DNA of 64,000 nt from JBBDNC01 sp040877875. Lineage in GTDB: Bacteria > Bacteroidota > Rhodothermia > Balneolales > Balneolaceae. Below, in pieces: positions 9,579 to 19,021 of this stretch. The position numbers and the translations under genes are program-made. The notes below the pieces were generated by a model. It did no database searches. It saw nothing but the letters and a program-made list of their open reading frames with translations, and was not told the origin of the DNA. The stretch covers positions 1 to 64,000 of the forward strand of contig JBBDNC010000115.1 in the NCBI GenBank assembly GCA_040877875.1, given 5' to 3'. The stretch's first letter is position 1, and each line of letters starts with the position of its first letter.

Positions 9579-10097
9579 TTAGTCTTTCTTAATAATAAAT
9601 AATGGCTGATTGTATTCTACGGGTTGTGCATCTTCAACAAGAATTTCCTGGACGATTCCCGAGAATTCAGCTTCTATTTCGTTCATGATTTTCATCGCCT
9701 CTACAATACAGATGGTATTTCCTTTTTCAATTCGCTCACCCACTTCTACAAATGGGTCCGAATCCGGGGAAGCGGACCGATAAAATGTTCCGACAATGGG
9801 GGAGCGAAGCTTTTCGCCCTCGGCGGCCGTTTCTTCTTTCTGCTCCCCGGTTTCTGTTTCGGAATTGCCGGATGTTGGAGGAGGAGAAGTGGAAGAAGGA
9901 ACTGCCTGCGGCGGGACGTCCTGTGCCATTGCCTGTGGATGTGCCTGCGGTGGCAGTTGATAGTGGATAGACGACGGACCTTCTGATTCAGATTTTTTCT
10001 TAACACTGATTTTGAAATCACCTTCCTCGATTGAAACTTCATCCACCTCGCTTTCGCTAATTAGGTTAAGCAGCTTTTTTACCAGTTTTAAATCCAT
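9579..10097 (-). CDS. accB: acetyl-CoA carboxylase biotin carboxyl carrier protein
   Basis: A 172-residue carrier protein for acetyl-CoA carboxylase. The N-terminal 35 residues form the partner-binding segment. A flexible Pro/Ala/Gln/Ser/Glu-rich linker (about 38-97) follows, then the biotinyl domain with the biotinylated Lys136 in VEAMKIMNE. The linker is long but usual for the family. It is 5 bp after efp and 8 bp before accC; efp-accB-accC is a common arrangement in bacteria. Confidence 0.97.
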   Translation of the reverse strand: MDLKLVKKLLNLISESEVDEVSIEEGDFKISVKKKSESEGPSSIHYQLPPQAHPQAMAQDVPPQAVPSSTSPPPTSGNSETETGEQKEETAAEGEKLRSPIVGTFYRSASPDSDPFVEVGERIEKGNTICIVEAMKIMNEIEAEFSGIVQEILVEDAQPVEYNQPLFIIKKD

Positions 10098-10102
10098 GAT
10101 AT

Positions 10103-10678
10103 TTAATTTGTGTTCACGCGTTCTACGTATTCCCCTGTACGGGTATCTACTCGAATCACATCTCCTTCGTTAATGAATAGGGGGACTTGAATGATAGCCC
10201 CAGACGCAATCGTAGCGGGTTTGCTTGCTCCCTGAGCCGTATCTCCCCGAAGCCCCGGATCTGTTTGAACAACTTCCATGTTTACATGATCTGAAGGTTC
10301 TGCATATAGAATTCTATCGTTATCCACATCTACTATTAAAGTGCACACATCTCCTTCAGCAATAAATTCCGGCTTTTCAATTTTAGTTTTTTCGAGGGGA
10401 ATCTGTTCGTACGTCTCCTGATGCATAAAGAAGTATAAATCTCCGTCTGCATATAAAAACTGATAGGAATGGCGTTCAACCCGTACCGACTCCACACTTT
10501 CACCTGCCCGGAACGTTTTCTCAATATTTTTTTCATTCTCAACGCCTTTAAGCTTCGTGCGGACAAAGGCCCCTCCTTTACCGGGCTTCACGTGTTGGAA
10601 ATCAATAATGGAATAAATTTCATCATCAATCATGAGATTCATTCCGGTCCTGAAATCTGAAGTATCGACTTTACCCAT
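10103..10678 (-). CDS. efp: translation elongation factor P
   Basis: A 191-residue EF-P that rescues ribosomes stalled at polyproline stretches. Three OB-like domains fit the length. The tip residue of domain I is Lys34 in PGKGGAF, so the protein is of the lysine-tipped class, not the arginine-rhamnosylated class. No epmA/epmB modification gene is in the window. It is the first gene of the efp-accB-accC-gcvH-guaA run, with 136 bp between it and the upstream symporter gene. Confidence 0.97.
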   Translation of the reverse strand: MGKVDTSDFRTGMNLMIDDEIYSIIDFQHVKPGKGGAFVRTKLKGVENEKNIEKTFRAGESVESVRVERHSYQFLYADGDLYFFMHQETYEQIPLEKTKIEKPEFIAEGDVCTLIVDVDNDRILYAEPSDHVNMEVVQTDPGLRGDTAQGASKPATIASGAIIQVPLFINEGDVIRVDTRTGEYVERVNTN

Positions 10679-10814
10679 TATTTTGCCTTATTCAAGTTGG
10701 CTCTGAAAATATAAGGAGCTTTCATGTATAACAAACAATATTTCTTTCTATCCCGATCACCTTCGGATCGGTTTATACCCTGTCACATTCCATGTCCCTG
10801 AATACCCATTATTC

Positions 10815-12179
10815 TTATTGAAAGATGTTCCACAATGTTGAAATGAGTACAATTCCAATTAAGACAGGACAGATATACCGGATAAAAATTACCCAAAACC
10901 CTGCAATCCAGTGTTCCTCCAAATTGTCAAAGCCGTTCTTCATTTCAAGCATGGCATTTTCCGTTTTCCAGAACCAACCGAGGAACAGGCAGATCATTAG
11001 TCCACCGAGCGGTAATCCGATCTCATTAAAAATAAAGACAAAATGGTCAATCAGGGAGATATCATACGAGATGATCAGTGCAAGAATAGAAACGACTCCC
11101 CCCACCAGCCATGCGGCTTTTTTTCGACGGACTTTGAATTCATCGATAACGTAGGAGACCGGAACTTCGAGCAGGGATATTGAAGAAGTAAGAGCTGCCA
11201 GGCCTAACAGAATGAAAAAGGTAATTCCGACAGACATTCCCAGAGATCCTCCGAGTTGATGGAACAGTGCCGGGAGGACGTCAAACACAAGAGTGACACT
11301 GGAGTACAGGGCCCCGGTTTCGGGGTCGAAAATCTCCGTGCCGCCGTATTGAGCCACAAACATTGCCGGAATCACCAGTAAACCGGCTACAAAGGCGATT
11401 CCAACGTCGGTCAGTGTAACATAAGCGGCAGATTCTACCAGGTTCTGACTTTTGTTCAGATAGGAGCCGTAGGTAATCAGAGCTCCCATGCCTAATGAGA
11501 GAGAAAAGAAGGCCTGGCCCAGTGCCGAAAGAATCAAGTCGAGATTAACAGTCGAAAAATCCGGTTTCACATACATGATCAATCCATCCGTACTGCCATC
11601 CAGGGTAAAGATATAGACGATCAATACAATTAAAATCAAAAACAGAATCGGCATCAGCATTTTGGTTGCACGTTCAATTCCCTGGCTTACCCCTCCTGTA
11701 ATAATCAGCACGGTAAACAGCAGAAAAATGAGCGTAAACACGGCATTCTTAGTCCCATGAGATAAATCCCCGAATACCACAGCCAATGCATCATATTCGA
11801 AGTAGAAAAAGATTTCTTCCATAATGTAACCAAGAGTCCAGCCGGATATAACAAGATAGAAGGAGAGGATCATGACTCCACAGAGCACGCCCCAGTATCC
11901 GATCAACGGAATAAACTTATTTCCCTTTCCAAGTGCCTTGAATGCACCGACCGGATTTTTTTGAGTTTTACGGCCGATCGCAAATTCGGCGATCATCAGT
12001 GGAAATCCGACTGCTATACAGCAGATCAGGTAAATCAGGATAAAAGCGGCTCCGCCATTATCTGCTACCTGCGTGGGAAAGCCCCAAATATTTCCAAGTC
12101 CTACAGCCGATCCCGCTGCGGCCAGGACAAATCCCAATTTTGTATTCCAGGTTCCTCGTTCGGTAGTTAGACTAGCCAT
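10815..12179 (-). CDS. neurotransmitter:sodium symporter (NSS/SNF) family transporter
   Basis: A 454-residue inner-membrane symporter with about 11-12 hydrophobic segments. The first helix has the family hallmark, GFVLAAAGSAVGLGNIWGFP, which provides Na+ and substrate contacts in LeuT-type proteins. Bacterial members move amino acids or related amines with sodium; the substrate here cannot be told. It is a single gene on the minus strand. A 12-bp perfect palindrome lies 50 bp upstream of the start. Confidence 0.92.
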   Translation of the reverse strand: MASLTTERGTWNTKLGFVLAAAGSAVGLGNIWGFPTQVADNGGAAFILIYLICCIAVGFPLMIAEFAIGRKTQKNPVGAFKALGKGNKFIPLIGYWGVLCGVMILSFYLVISGWTLGYIMEEIFFYFEYDALAVVFGDLSHGTKNAVFTLIFLLFTVLIITGGVSQGIERATKMLMPILFLILIVLIVYIFTLDGSTDGLIMYVKPDFSTVNLDLILSALGQAFFSLSLGMGALITYGSYLNKSQNLVESAAYVTLTDVGIAFVAGLLVIPAMFVAQYGGTEIFDPETGALYSSVTLVFDVLPALFHQLGGSLGMSVGITFFILLGLAALTSSISLLEVPVSYVIDEFKVRRKKAAWLVGGVVSILALIISYDISLIDHFVFIFNEIGLPLGGLMICLFLGWFWKTENAMLEMKNGFDNLEEHWIAGFWVIFIRYICPVLIGIVLISTLWNIFQ

Positions 12180-12228
12180 ATGGATTATGAGATAATTTTA
12201 CTTTTAAGATACAGGTTGTCAGGAATTC

Positions 12229-12240
12229 GTTTACGTAAAC
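12229..12240. promoter_or_regulatory. 12-bp perfect palindrome upstream of NSS gene
   Basis: GTTTACGTAAAC is a perfect 12-bp palindrome centred about 55 bp before the symporter start codon. That position and symmetry suit a dimeric repressor or activator site, but no regulator gene is adjacent and I cannot name a protein family for it. Confidence 0.25.
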
Positions 12241-12396
12241 TACAAATTCAATACAATAAATAAATGAGAGGCAATACTGTATTTTAATTTCCCTATCGGT
12301 TTATACACAGGAATCAATTGGGAATATCAACAACGTTATATTTCTTTACAAGAAGGCTTGAATATACTTTTATCCTCACAAACAAGGGAGAACCTC

Positions 12397-14400
12397 TCAA
12401 TTTGCATGTTCATGTCGCAATTTTCTTAATAACATAGCACTTTGCGGCGGAATGCTTGTCTTCTTAAAGATAAAATCTATCGGAGTCAATGTAGCAAAAT
12501 CTTGATTTACAAGAAGCTCCCAATTGCCTTTGGGGGGGATAAAATCCATTTTTTTTTCTGAACCGTTAATGGCGACATAATAATCTGAAATATCATCTGT
12601 CTGGCTTGAATCGATGTAAAAACAGACGTGCAACGGATCGGAATAATGATCGAAATGAATCTTCCTGGAATTTGCCTTGCGCAGTCCCGGGCAGTTTTTT
12701 CTGATTTTTATTAATCCCCGATAATATTGGAACAGTTCTGAATTCAACTGGATATCATTAAAATTGAGCCAGTTCGTCTCATTGTCTTTGTTATAACTGT
12801 TCGGGTCCATTTTCCCCGCATTGGGATCTTTTTCATTCGATCGGGGGATCACCTTGGATCGTGCAAATTCCTGGCCGGCACTCAGCATCACGATTCCCTG
12901 CGAAACAAACAGGCAGAATGCACCCAGTTTTGCGATTTGCAGTTCATGATCAGTGAGTTTAGTATGAGCTTTACGGTCTTCAATGACCGGTGATTCGCCG
13001 TGATAGCGGGTAGAAATTCGTATGAAGTCCCCCAGAGTATAGCCATCATGACTTTCAAGGTAGTTCACCGAATGAGAGCTATCCTGGAAAAGTCCGAATT
13101 CCTCCGATCTTAAGGTCCCTTTGAACCAATTTTCAAGTTTCTGTCGGTTTGCATCGTGATGCCAATCGGAAAAAATAAATCCCCTGTGGCTCGTTGGGTT
13201 GGATCCTTTGATTCCGTTTCTGAATCGATCGTTCCAGGAACTCCAGTGATGATTAGAAAACAAATAAGGTACATATCTGCCCCCCCAGGGCTCTGCAATC
13301 AATAAGGCATTCGAGTTGATAGAAGTAGCAGTATTTCTAATTTCATCCCAGCTTTTTTCATCCAGCAGACCAGCCAGATCGAATCGAAAGCCGTCAATAT
13401 GATAAGTTTCCATCCAGTAGCGAACGGAGTCGGTAACCATTTTTCTTACAATCGGATGTTCTGTCCTTATTTCATTGCCGGTCCAGCTTCTGTTCAGTAA
13501 TTGTCCCTTTTCATCTTTCCTCAGATAATAGTCCGGCAAATGATGGGCGAGAGGATTAATATCAAACAGGGACGTATGATTAAAAACTACATCCATTATT
13601 ACCGATATTCCATTGCGGTGCAGTTCTTTGATAAGGTTTTTAAATTCCTTTAAAGTTTGATTCGTCAGGCCTCGAATGGGATGTTGTTGGGCACCCTCAG
13701 AGGAAAACATCGATTCGGGGGCAAAGAAAAAGGATGTCATATACCCCCAATAGTTTGTTGAATAAGGGTTCCAGCTATTGGTAAACCCTTCTTCAGTCGT
13801 TGTATTATAGGGGGGCTCGGAATAGGGGAATTTGTGTAAAGGGAGGAATTCCACTGCGTTGACTCCCATTCTTTTCAAATGAGCAATTCCGCCTTTTTGA
13901 CGGGGATGGAGCCATTGATTAAAACAACCATTTCCATCTGCTTCAGAGCTTGGGTGTGCGACAAGATCCTTGATATGGGTTTCATAGATAATAAGATCTC
14001 TCGGGTCGGACGGTATGACAAAATCATCCTCTTCCCAGTCGTAGTCCTCATCGGAAATCAAGGTTTTAGCATTCTGCCTGTAATGATTCCGCACGGTTAC
14101 ATGACGGCTGTAGGGGTCGGCAAAAGGCTGGGAGGCATAAGCCGTTTCCGGTGCTTTCCCGGACTCATATTGAACGCGATAGACATACCATTTTCCAGTC
14201 AGATCCCTGTCGACCGAACCCTCCCAGATTTCCCTGAACTCCTTGCTATTTTTTAATGAATAGGCTACCCCTTCGGAATCATCGAAATGATCGTAGACGA
14301 TGCATTCCACGGATTTGGCAGGAGGGAAGAAGAGGCTGAAGGACGTTTTGCCGTCCGTAACCTTTACGCCAAAATGACAATCACTGTACTTTTTTTCCAT
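12397..14400 (-). CDS. GH13 alpha-glucan debranching-type hydrolase (pullulanase/isoamylase-like)
   Basis: A 667-residue glycoside hydrolase acting on alpha-glucans, probably at 1,6 branch points. An N-terminal beta-sandwich (about 1-110, CBM48-like) precedes the (beta/alpha)8 barrel. The barrel has the four GH13 regions: MDVVFNH (269-275), DGFRFDLAG with nucleophile Asp341, LLIAEPWGG with acid/base Glu370, and YLESHDGYTLGD with Asp452. NYWGY at 216-220 is the debranching-enzyme hallmark. There is no signal peptide, which suggests a cytoplasmic enzyme working on glycogen-like reserves. Its ATG shares a base with the metG stop (TAATG), so it is translationally coupled to metG. Whether it is pullulanase, isoamylase or GlgX cannot be settled by eye. 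Confidence 0.88.
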   Translation of the reverse strand: MEKKYSDCHFGVKVTDGKTSFSLFFPPAKSVECIVYDHFDDSEGVAYSLKNSKEFREIWEGSVDRDLTGKWYVYRVQYESGKAPETAYASQPFADPYSRHVTVRNHYRQNAKTLISDEDYDWEEDDFVIPSDPRDLIIYETHIKDLVAHPSSEADGNGCFNQWLHPRQKGGIAHLKRMGVNAVEFLPLHKFPYSEPPYNTTTEEGFTNSWNPYSTNYWGYMTSFFFAPESMFSSEGAQQHPIRGLTNQTLKEFKNLIKELHRNGISVIMDVVFNHTSLFDINPLAHHLPDYYLRKDEKGQLLNRSWTGNEIRTEHPIVRKMVTDSVRYWMETYHIDGFRFDLAGLLDEKSWDEIRNTATSINSNALLIAEPWGGRYVPYLFSNHHWSSWNDRFRNGIKGSNPTSHRGFIFSDWHHDANRQKLENWFKGTLRSEEFGLFQDSSHSVNYLESHDGYTLGDFIRISTRYHGESPVIEDRKAHTKLTDHELQIAKLGAFCLFVSQGIVMLSAGQEFARSKVIPRSNEKDPNAGKMDPNSYNKDNETNWLNFNDIQLNSELFQYYRGLIKIRKNCPGLRKANSRKIHFDHYSDPLHVCFYIDSSQTDDISDYYVAINGSEKKMDFIPPKGNWELLVNQDFATLTPIDFIFKKTSIPPQSAMLLRKLRHEHAN

Positions 14401-16445
14401 TACAGGACCGGGCTTCCATTTTCAGCCGATGCTGACAGGAAATGGAGTTGTTCCTTACTGTCTTCAGCCATCAGTATCATTCCATTACTTTCAATCCCCA
14501 TCATTCGTTTCGGAGCAAGATTAGCTACCACACAAACTTTTTTCCCTTTAATTTCATCGGGTTGATAAAATTGTTTTATACCTGATAGGATGGTTCGTGT
14601 TTCAACTCCGATATCAACTTTCAATTTTAACAATTTATCTGATTTTTCGATTACTTCAGCGTCGAGAATTTCGCCCACCCTCAAATCGAGAGATGCAAAA
14701 TTTGAAAAATCCGTTTCGCTTTTCAGCGGGGGGAGTGGATCACCCTTCTGGCTATTTTCAGTTTCAGCGGCACGTTCACGCAGGATGTTAATTTCTTTTT
14801 CCACCTGTTCATCCTCAATTTTTGTAAACAGGATTTCTCCGGGAACGATGGAGCTGCCGGCAGACATCATTTTGCTGTCGACCTGATCCCATTTAACTTT
14901 TCGTTTCAATTGAAGCTGCGTACGCAGGGATTCCATTTTACCGGGAAGGATCGGATCAAAGAGAATGGAGAGAGCTGCACTTATTTGCAGGCAAACATGT
15001 AAAGTATTCCCACAGGTCTGCAGATCATTTTTCCGGGTCTTCCACGGTTCCATATCCGTAAAATATTTATTCCCGGTTCGGGCCAGGTTTATGGTTTCCG
15101 CAATAGCTTCCCTGAATCGATACCGGTCGTAAGAAGACTCGATCCTTTTTTTGGTATTTTCAATTTCTTTCAAAGCCTGTTGATCCACGTCTGAAGGATT
15201 TTTTAACTCCGGAACTTTTGAATCAAAAAAGCGCTCCGTAAATGAAAGGGTACGAAATACAAAATTCCCGAGAATATCCGCAAGTTCGCTATTTACCCGG
15301 CTTTGAAAATCCTTCCATGAGAAATCCGAATCCTTGGTTTCGGGCAAGGTAGTCCCCAATACATATCTCAGTAAATCGGGTTCAAAATCTTCAAGGTAAT
15401 CTTCCAGCCAGACGGCCCAGCCCCGTGAAGTCGATAGTTTTTTCCCCTCCAGATTCAAAAATTCATTTGCCGGAACATTTTCAGGTAAAATAAACTTGCC
15501 ATGCATCATTAGCATTAACGGAAACATTATGCAGTGAAAGACAATATTGTCTTTACCTATAAAATGGATCAGGGTAGTATTTTCATCCTGCCAATAGGTT
15601 TTCCATAAATCCGGATTCCCCTGCTGTTCGGCCCATTCTTTGGTAAAGGAGATATAACCGATCGGAGCATCAAACCAGACATAGAGGACTTTATCTTCCG
15701 CTTCCTCAAGGGGAACGGAAACCCCCCATTTCAAATCACGGGTTACGGCACGATCGATCAGTCCGGCCTTGAGCCAGCTTTTACATTGTCCCAGGACATT
15801 GGGTTTCCAATGTTCTTTTCCCTCTATCCATTTCTGAATTTTCGGCTGCAATTTTTCAAGCGGAAGGTACCAATGTTCTGTTTCTCTCATAACAGGTACA
15901 TTCCCCGTTAAAACACTCCGGGGCTCTATCAGCTCATTGGGGGAAAGAGAGGAGCCGCATTTTTCACATTGATCTCCGAATGCTTCCTTATACCCACAAA
16001 CCGGACAGGTACCTTTCACGTATCGGTCAGGCAGAAACATATCTGCTTCCTGATCATAAAGCTGTTTTTCCTTTTTTTTAATGAAAATTCCCTGCTTATG
16101 CAGGTTAAGGAAAAAATCTTTGGAAGTCTGATGGTGAACTGGTGAACTGGTGCGCCCATAATAATCGAAGGCAATCCCCAGTTTATCGAATGCTTTTTTA
16201 TTACGCGTGTGAAATTTATCAACGATCTGCTGAGGGGAAACCCCTTCTTTTTCGGCTGCCAGGGTAATCGGAACTCCATGTTCATCTGATCCACAGATAT
16301 GGATAATATCATCCCCTTTCAATCGGTGATAGCGGGTATAAAAATCGGCCGGGAGATAGGCTCCCGCCAGATGTCCGAGGTGAATAGGGCCATTTGCATA
16401 AGGCAGGGCCGAGGTGACTAATATTCGTTTGTCTTGGCTCATCAA
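14400..16445 (-). CDS. metG: methionyl-tRNA synthetase
   Basis: A 681-residue enzyme that charges tRNA-Met. The Rossmann fold has a HIGH-type motif (PIHLGHLAG), a zinc-knuckle insertion with paired cysteines (CPVCGYKEAFGDQCEKCG) and a KMSKS-type loop (KLSTSRGW). A C-terminal EMAP/Trbp111-type tRNA-binding domain (about 575-681, FASLDLRVGEILDAEVIEK) is fused, the long form typical of E. coli MetG. The GH13 gene starts on its stop codon. A -7-like sequence lies about 45 bp upstream. Confidence 0.97.
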   Translation of the reverse strand: MMSQDKRILVTSALPYANGPIHLGHLAGAYLPADFYTRYHRLKGDDIIHICGSDEHGVPITLAAEKEGVSPQQIVDKFHTRNKKAFDKLGIAFDYYGRTSSPVHHQTSKDFFLNLHKQGIFIKKKEKQLYDQEADMFLPDRYVKGTCPVCGYKEAFGDQCEKCGSSLSPNELIEPRSVLTGNVPVMRETEHWYLPLEKLQPKIQKWIEGKEHWKPNVLGQCKSWLKAGLIDRAVTRDLKWGVSVPLEEAEDKVLYVWFDAPIGYISFTKEWAEQQGNPDLWKTYWQDENTTLIHFIGKDNIVFHCIMFPLMLMMHGKFILPENVPANEFLNLEGKKLSTSRGWAVWLEDYLEDFEPDLLRYVLGTTLPETKDSDFSWKDFQSRVNSELADILGNFVFRTLSFTERFFDSKVPELKNPSDVDQQALKEIENTKKRIESSYDRYRFREAIAETINLARTGNKYFTDMEPWKTRKNDLQTCGNTLHVCLQISAALSILFDPILPGKMESLRTQLQLKRKVKWDQVDSKMMSAGSSIVPGEILFTKIEDEQVEKEINILRERAAETENSQKGDPLPPLKSETDFSNFASLDLRVGEILDAEVIEKSDKLLKLKVDIGVETRTILSGIKQFYQPDEIKGKKVCVVANLAPKRMMGIESNGMILMAEDSKEQLHFLSASAENGSPVL

Positions 16446-16486
16446 TTATTAGATTATTTTTGAGCAGCTAAGTTAAGCTACGGATT

Positions 16487-16494
16487 CAAAGTTA
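16487..16494 (-). promoter_or_regulatory. candidate -7 element before metG
   Basis: Read on the minus strand this is TAACTTTG, matching TAnnTTTG, about 42 bp before the metG start. No convincing -33 TTG is seen at the right distance, so confidence is low. Confidence 0.25.
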
Positions 16495-16504
16495 CCAAAG
16501 CTGA

Positions 16505-17056
16505 TTAACCATTAAAAGGATAAGGTGTTAACTTTTCCAGAAAGGCATAAAGTGCAATTCCGGCAGCCACGGAAACGTTCAGGGAATGTTTCATTCCGAA
16601 CTGCGGAATTTCTACAAAACGGTCAATGGATGGAAGTAGTTCTTCATCCAACCCTGTAACTTCATTTCCCAGAATCAGACAGTATTTTTGTTTTGAATGA
16701 ATCTCCAATTCCGGAAGTAATACACTGTGATGAGTCTGTTCCAACCCGAACAGGGTATATCCGGCACGTTTAAGCTTTTTTGACTCGTCCGGGGGAGAAT
16801 GGACGAAACGCCATTTCACATATTCTTCTGCCCCGAGTGCTGTTTTACTGATTTCAGCCCTGGGCGGGACAGGGGTAAAACCGGATATTAAAAATTCCGA
16901 GATACCGAAGGAATCTGCCGAACGAAACAATGCCCCGACATTATGAAGGCTTCGGATATTGTGAGCCCAGAGAATAAATTCTGATTTTAATGGCGAGATT
17001 CTTTGTTGATTCATACGGAGAATCTCTTTTGTTGTTTTTTTAATCGAACCGGTCAT
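16505..17056 (-). CDS. SpoU/TrmH family RNA 2'-O-methyltransferase
   Basis: A 183-residue SPOUT methyltransferase that methylates a ribose 2'-OH in tRNA or rRNA using S-adenosylmethionine. The three SpoU motifs are present in order: NIRSLHNVGALFRSADSFG (motif 1), CLILGNEVTGLDEELL (motif 2) and EIPQFGMKHSLNVSVAAGIALY (motif 3, knotted cofactor site). The protein is short, with only the catalytic domain, closer to TrmH/TrmL than to RlmB. The start could be the first Met (17056) or Met15 (17014). It is 59 bp upstream of metG on the same strand. The target RNA is unknown. Confidence 0.88.
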   Translation of the reverse strand: MTGSIKKTTKEILRMNQQRISPLKSEFILWAHNIRSLHNVGALFRSADSFGISEFLISGFTPVPPRAEISKTALGAEEYVKWRFVHSPPDESKKLKRAGYTLFGLEQTHHSVLLPELEIHSKQKYCLILGNEVTGLDEELLPSIDRFVEIPQFGMKHSLNVSVAAGIALYAFLEKLTPYPFNG

Positions 17057-17077
17057 ACTGTGACATTAAATTTGATA

Positions 17078-17108
17078 TTGGGAAACAGCAGGGAACATCC
17101 TATTTTTG
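17078..17108 (+). promoter_or_regulatory. Bacteroidota-type promoter before greA
   Basis: TTG at 17078-17080, a 20-bp spacer, then TATTTTTG at 17101-17108. This matches the -33 TTG / -7 TAnnTTTG consensus of Bacteroidota with normal spacing. Transcription would begin near 17113-17117, about 100 nt before the greA start codon, leaving room for a leader that contains the hairpin at 17141. Confidence 0.55.
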
Positions 17109-17140
17109 ATTATATAAATGATAATGTAAAAATTGAATTC

Positions 17141-17170
17141 AAGGCAGTAGAAGGATACTGCCTTTTTTAT
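17141..17170 (+). terminator. intrinsic terminator (attenuator) in the greA leader
   Basis: AAGGCAGTA (17141-17149), loop gaagga, TACTGCCTT (17156-17164), then a run of T to 17168. The stem is a perfect 9 bp and the U-run is on the plus strand only. No plus-strand gene lies upstream that it could terminate: the neighbouring gene at 16505-17056 is on the minus strand. It therefore sits between the greA promoter and greA and would yield a short leader RNA of about 50 nt. Confidence 0.65.
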
Positions 17171-17215
17171 TCATGAATTCTGAACGAATTTCAACCAAAC
17201 CAAAGAAGTACAGTC

Positions 17216-17686
17216 ATGAAGAAGAATTATCTCTCCAAAGAAGGATACGAAAAACTGGAGGCGGAACTTAAAGATTTAAAAACAAGAGGGCGAAAGGAGA
17301 TCGCAAATGAAATTGCTGAAGCCCGTGCCAAGGGAGACCTGAGTGAAAATGCAGAGTATGATGCTGCCAAGGAAGCTCAGGGATATCTTGAGAAACGAAT
17401 CGCTGAACTTGAAAATTCACTTGCACACGCAAGCATTATTGATGATAAAGATATTGATGCTTCGAAAGCGTATCTTTTATCAACCGTGACCATCTACAAT
17501 TATAAGGTTGAAAAAGAGGTCTCTTACACCCTCGTTAATAAAGAAGAGGCTGATTTTAAAAAAGGAAAAATCTCCATTGATTCCCCCATCGGAAAAGCAT
17601 TACTTGGCAAAGAAGTAGGGGATATGATCACGGTGGAGGTCCCGGCAGGTGAAATGAAACTTGAAATTAAAAAAATTGATCGTTAA
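17216..17686 (+). CDS. greA: transcription elongation factor GreA
   Basis: A 156-residue RNA polymerase cleavage factor that restarts backtracked complexes. It has the N-terminal coiled-coil arm (1-75) with the acidic tip region GDLSENAEYDAAKEAQ, which supplies the Mg-binding residues. The C-terminal FKBP-like domain includes SIDSPIGKALLGKEVGD. The length is canonical. The ugd ATG follows with no gap, so greA heads a plus-strand operon with UDP-sugar genes. The leader contains an intrinsic terminator. Confidence 0.97.
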   Translation: MKKNYLSKEGYEKLEAELKDLKTRGRKEIANEIAEARAKGDLSENAEYDAAKEAQGYLEKRIAELENSLAHASIIDDKDIDASKAYLLSTVTIYNYKVEKEVSYTLVNKEEADFKKGKISIDSPIGKALLGKEVGDMITVEVPAGEMKLEIKKIDR

Positions 17687-19021
17687 ATGAACATTGCAAT
17701 CGTTGGGACCGGATATGTGGGCTTGGTGGGCGGTACCTGTTTTGCAGATAGCGGGAATGATGTGATCTGTGTTGATATCGATGAATCGAAGATCAAGAAA
17801 CTTAAAAAAGGAAAAATTCCGATTTATGAACCGGGGCTGAGTCGTGTATTTGACCGGGCGATTCGGGAACAAAGATTGCATTTTACTACGAATCTGGAAG
17901 AGGCGGTCCGGCATGCTGAAATAATATTTCTGGCCCTTCCTACTCCCCCCGGTGCAAACGGAGAGGCCGACCTGACAGCTGTCCTTTCAGTTGCCGGTGA
18001 ACTCGGTACGCTCATTGAAAAGTTTGGTGAATATAAGATCGTTGTAAACAAAAGTACGGTACCGGTTGGAACAGCGGAAAAAGTCAGAAAGAAAATCGCC
18101 TTTTCAACCGATGTGGAATTTGACGTCGTTTCTAACCCGGAATTTTTACGGGAAGGGGCTGCTGTTGAAGACTTTATGAAACCCGAACGGGTCGTCATCG
18201 GAACATCAAGCCCGAAAGCAGCGGAAGAGATGCAGGCGCTCTACGAACCTTTTGTCCGCAGCGGAAATCCGATTATCATCATGGATGAAAAAAGCTCTGA
18301 GCTGACGAAATATGCAGCGAATGCGATGTTGGCGACTAAAATCACATTTATGAATGAAATTGCCAATATTTGCGAGAGGGTGGGGGCCAACGTTGATAAT
18401 GTCCGTAAAGGAATTGGTACTGACAGCAGGATTGGTAAACGTTTTCTTTTCGCCGGTATCGGGTACGGGGGTAGTTGCTTTCCCAAAGATGTTCAGGCTA
18501 TTCATCATACTGCCGGGGTAAACGGTTACTCTTTTCGGATACTTGAGTCGGTCATGCAGGTCAATGAATTGCAAAAACTCTCGATTGTCGATAAGGTGAA
18601 AAAACACTTCGGTTCTGATTTGAAGGGCAAAACTTTCGGGATCTGGGGATTGAGTTTCAAACCTGAAACGGATGATGTCCGGGAAGCCCCGTCCCTCTAC
18701 ATCACTGCCGCACTTGCCAGACTCGGAGCGCGCATGAAAGCTTATGATCCCGAGGCCATTGATACCTTCAGAGAGGCGACAGATGAGAATATCCTGGAGC
18801 ATATAGAGTTTGTCAAAGATCAGGACAGTGCTATTGAAGGGGTAGATGCACTGATCATCTGTACGGAATGGAATGAATTCCGGAGACCAAATATTGAGAA
18901 ATTCAGTTTAAAAATGAATGAACCCTTGATCTTTGACGGCCGGAATCTCTATGATCTCAACCGGGTAAAAGAAGCTAACTTGAAATATATCAGTGTTGGA
19001 AGGCCATCCGTCAATGTCTGA
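17687..19021 (+). CDS. ugd: UDP-glucose 6-dehydrogenase
   Basis: A 444-residue enzyme that oxidises UDP-glucose twice with NAD+ to UDP-glucuronate. The N-terminal Rossmann motif is [17 protein letters not shown], the catalytic thiol is Cys264 in GGSCFPKD, and the C-terminal domain has the typical [15 protein letters not shown]. It begins on the base after the greA stop and overlaps the next gene by 8 bp. Its product is the substrate of that next gene. Confidence 0.97.
   Translation: MNIAIVGTGYVGLVGGTCFADSGNDVICVDIDESKIKKLKKGKIPIYEPGLSRVFDRAIREQRLHFTTNLEEAVRHAEIIFLALPTPPGANGEADLTAVLSVAGELGTLIEKFGEYKIVVNKSTVPVGTAEKVRKKIAFSTDVEFDVVSNPEFLREGAAVEDFMKPERVVIGTSSPKAAEEMQALYEPFVRSGNPIIIMDEKSSELTKYAANAMLATKITFMNEIANICERVGANVDNVRKGIGTDSRIGKRFLFAGIGYGGSCFPKDVQAIHHTAGVNGYSFRILESVMQVNELQKLSIVDKVKKHFGSDLKGKTFGIWGLSFKPETDDVREAPSLYITAALARLGARMKAYDPEAIDTFREATDENILEHIEFVKDQDSAIEGVDALIICTEWNEFRRPNIEKFSLKMNEPLIFDGRNLYDLNRVKEANLKYISVGRPSVNV

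Noticed and set aside
10753..10771. CCGATC..GATCGG hairpin after the symporter gene
   Set aside because: A 6-bp stem without a following T-run on the minus strand is too weak to call a terminator.
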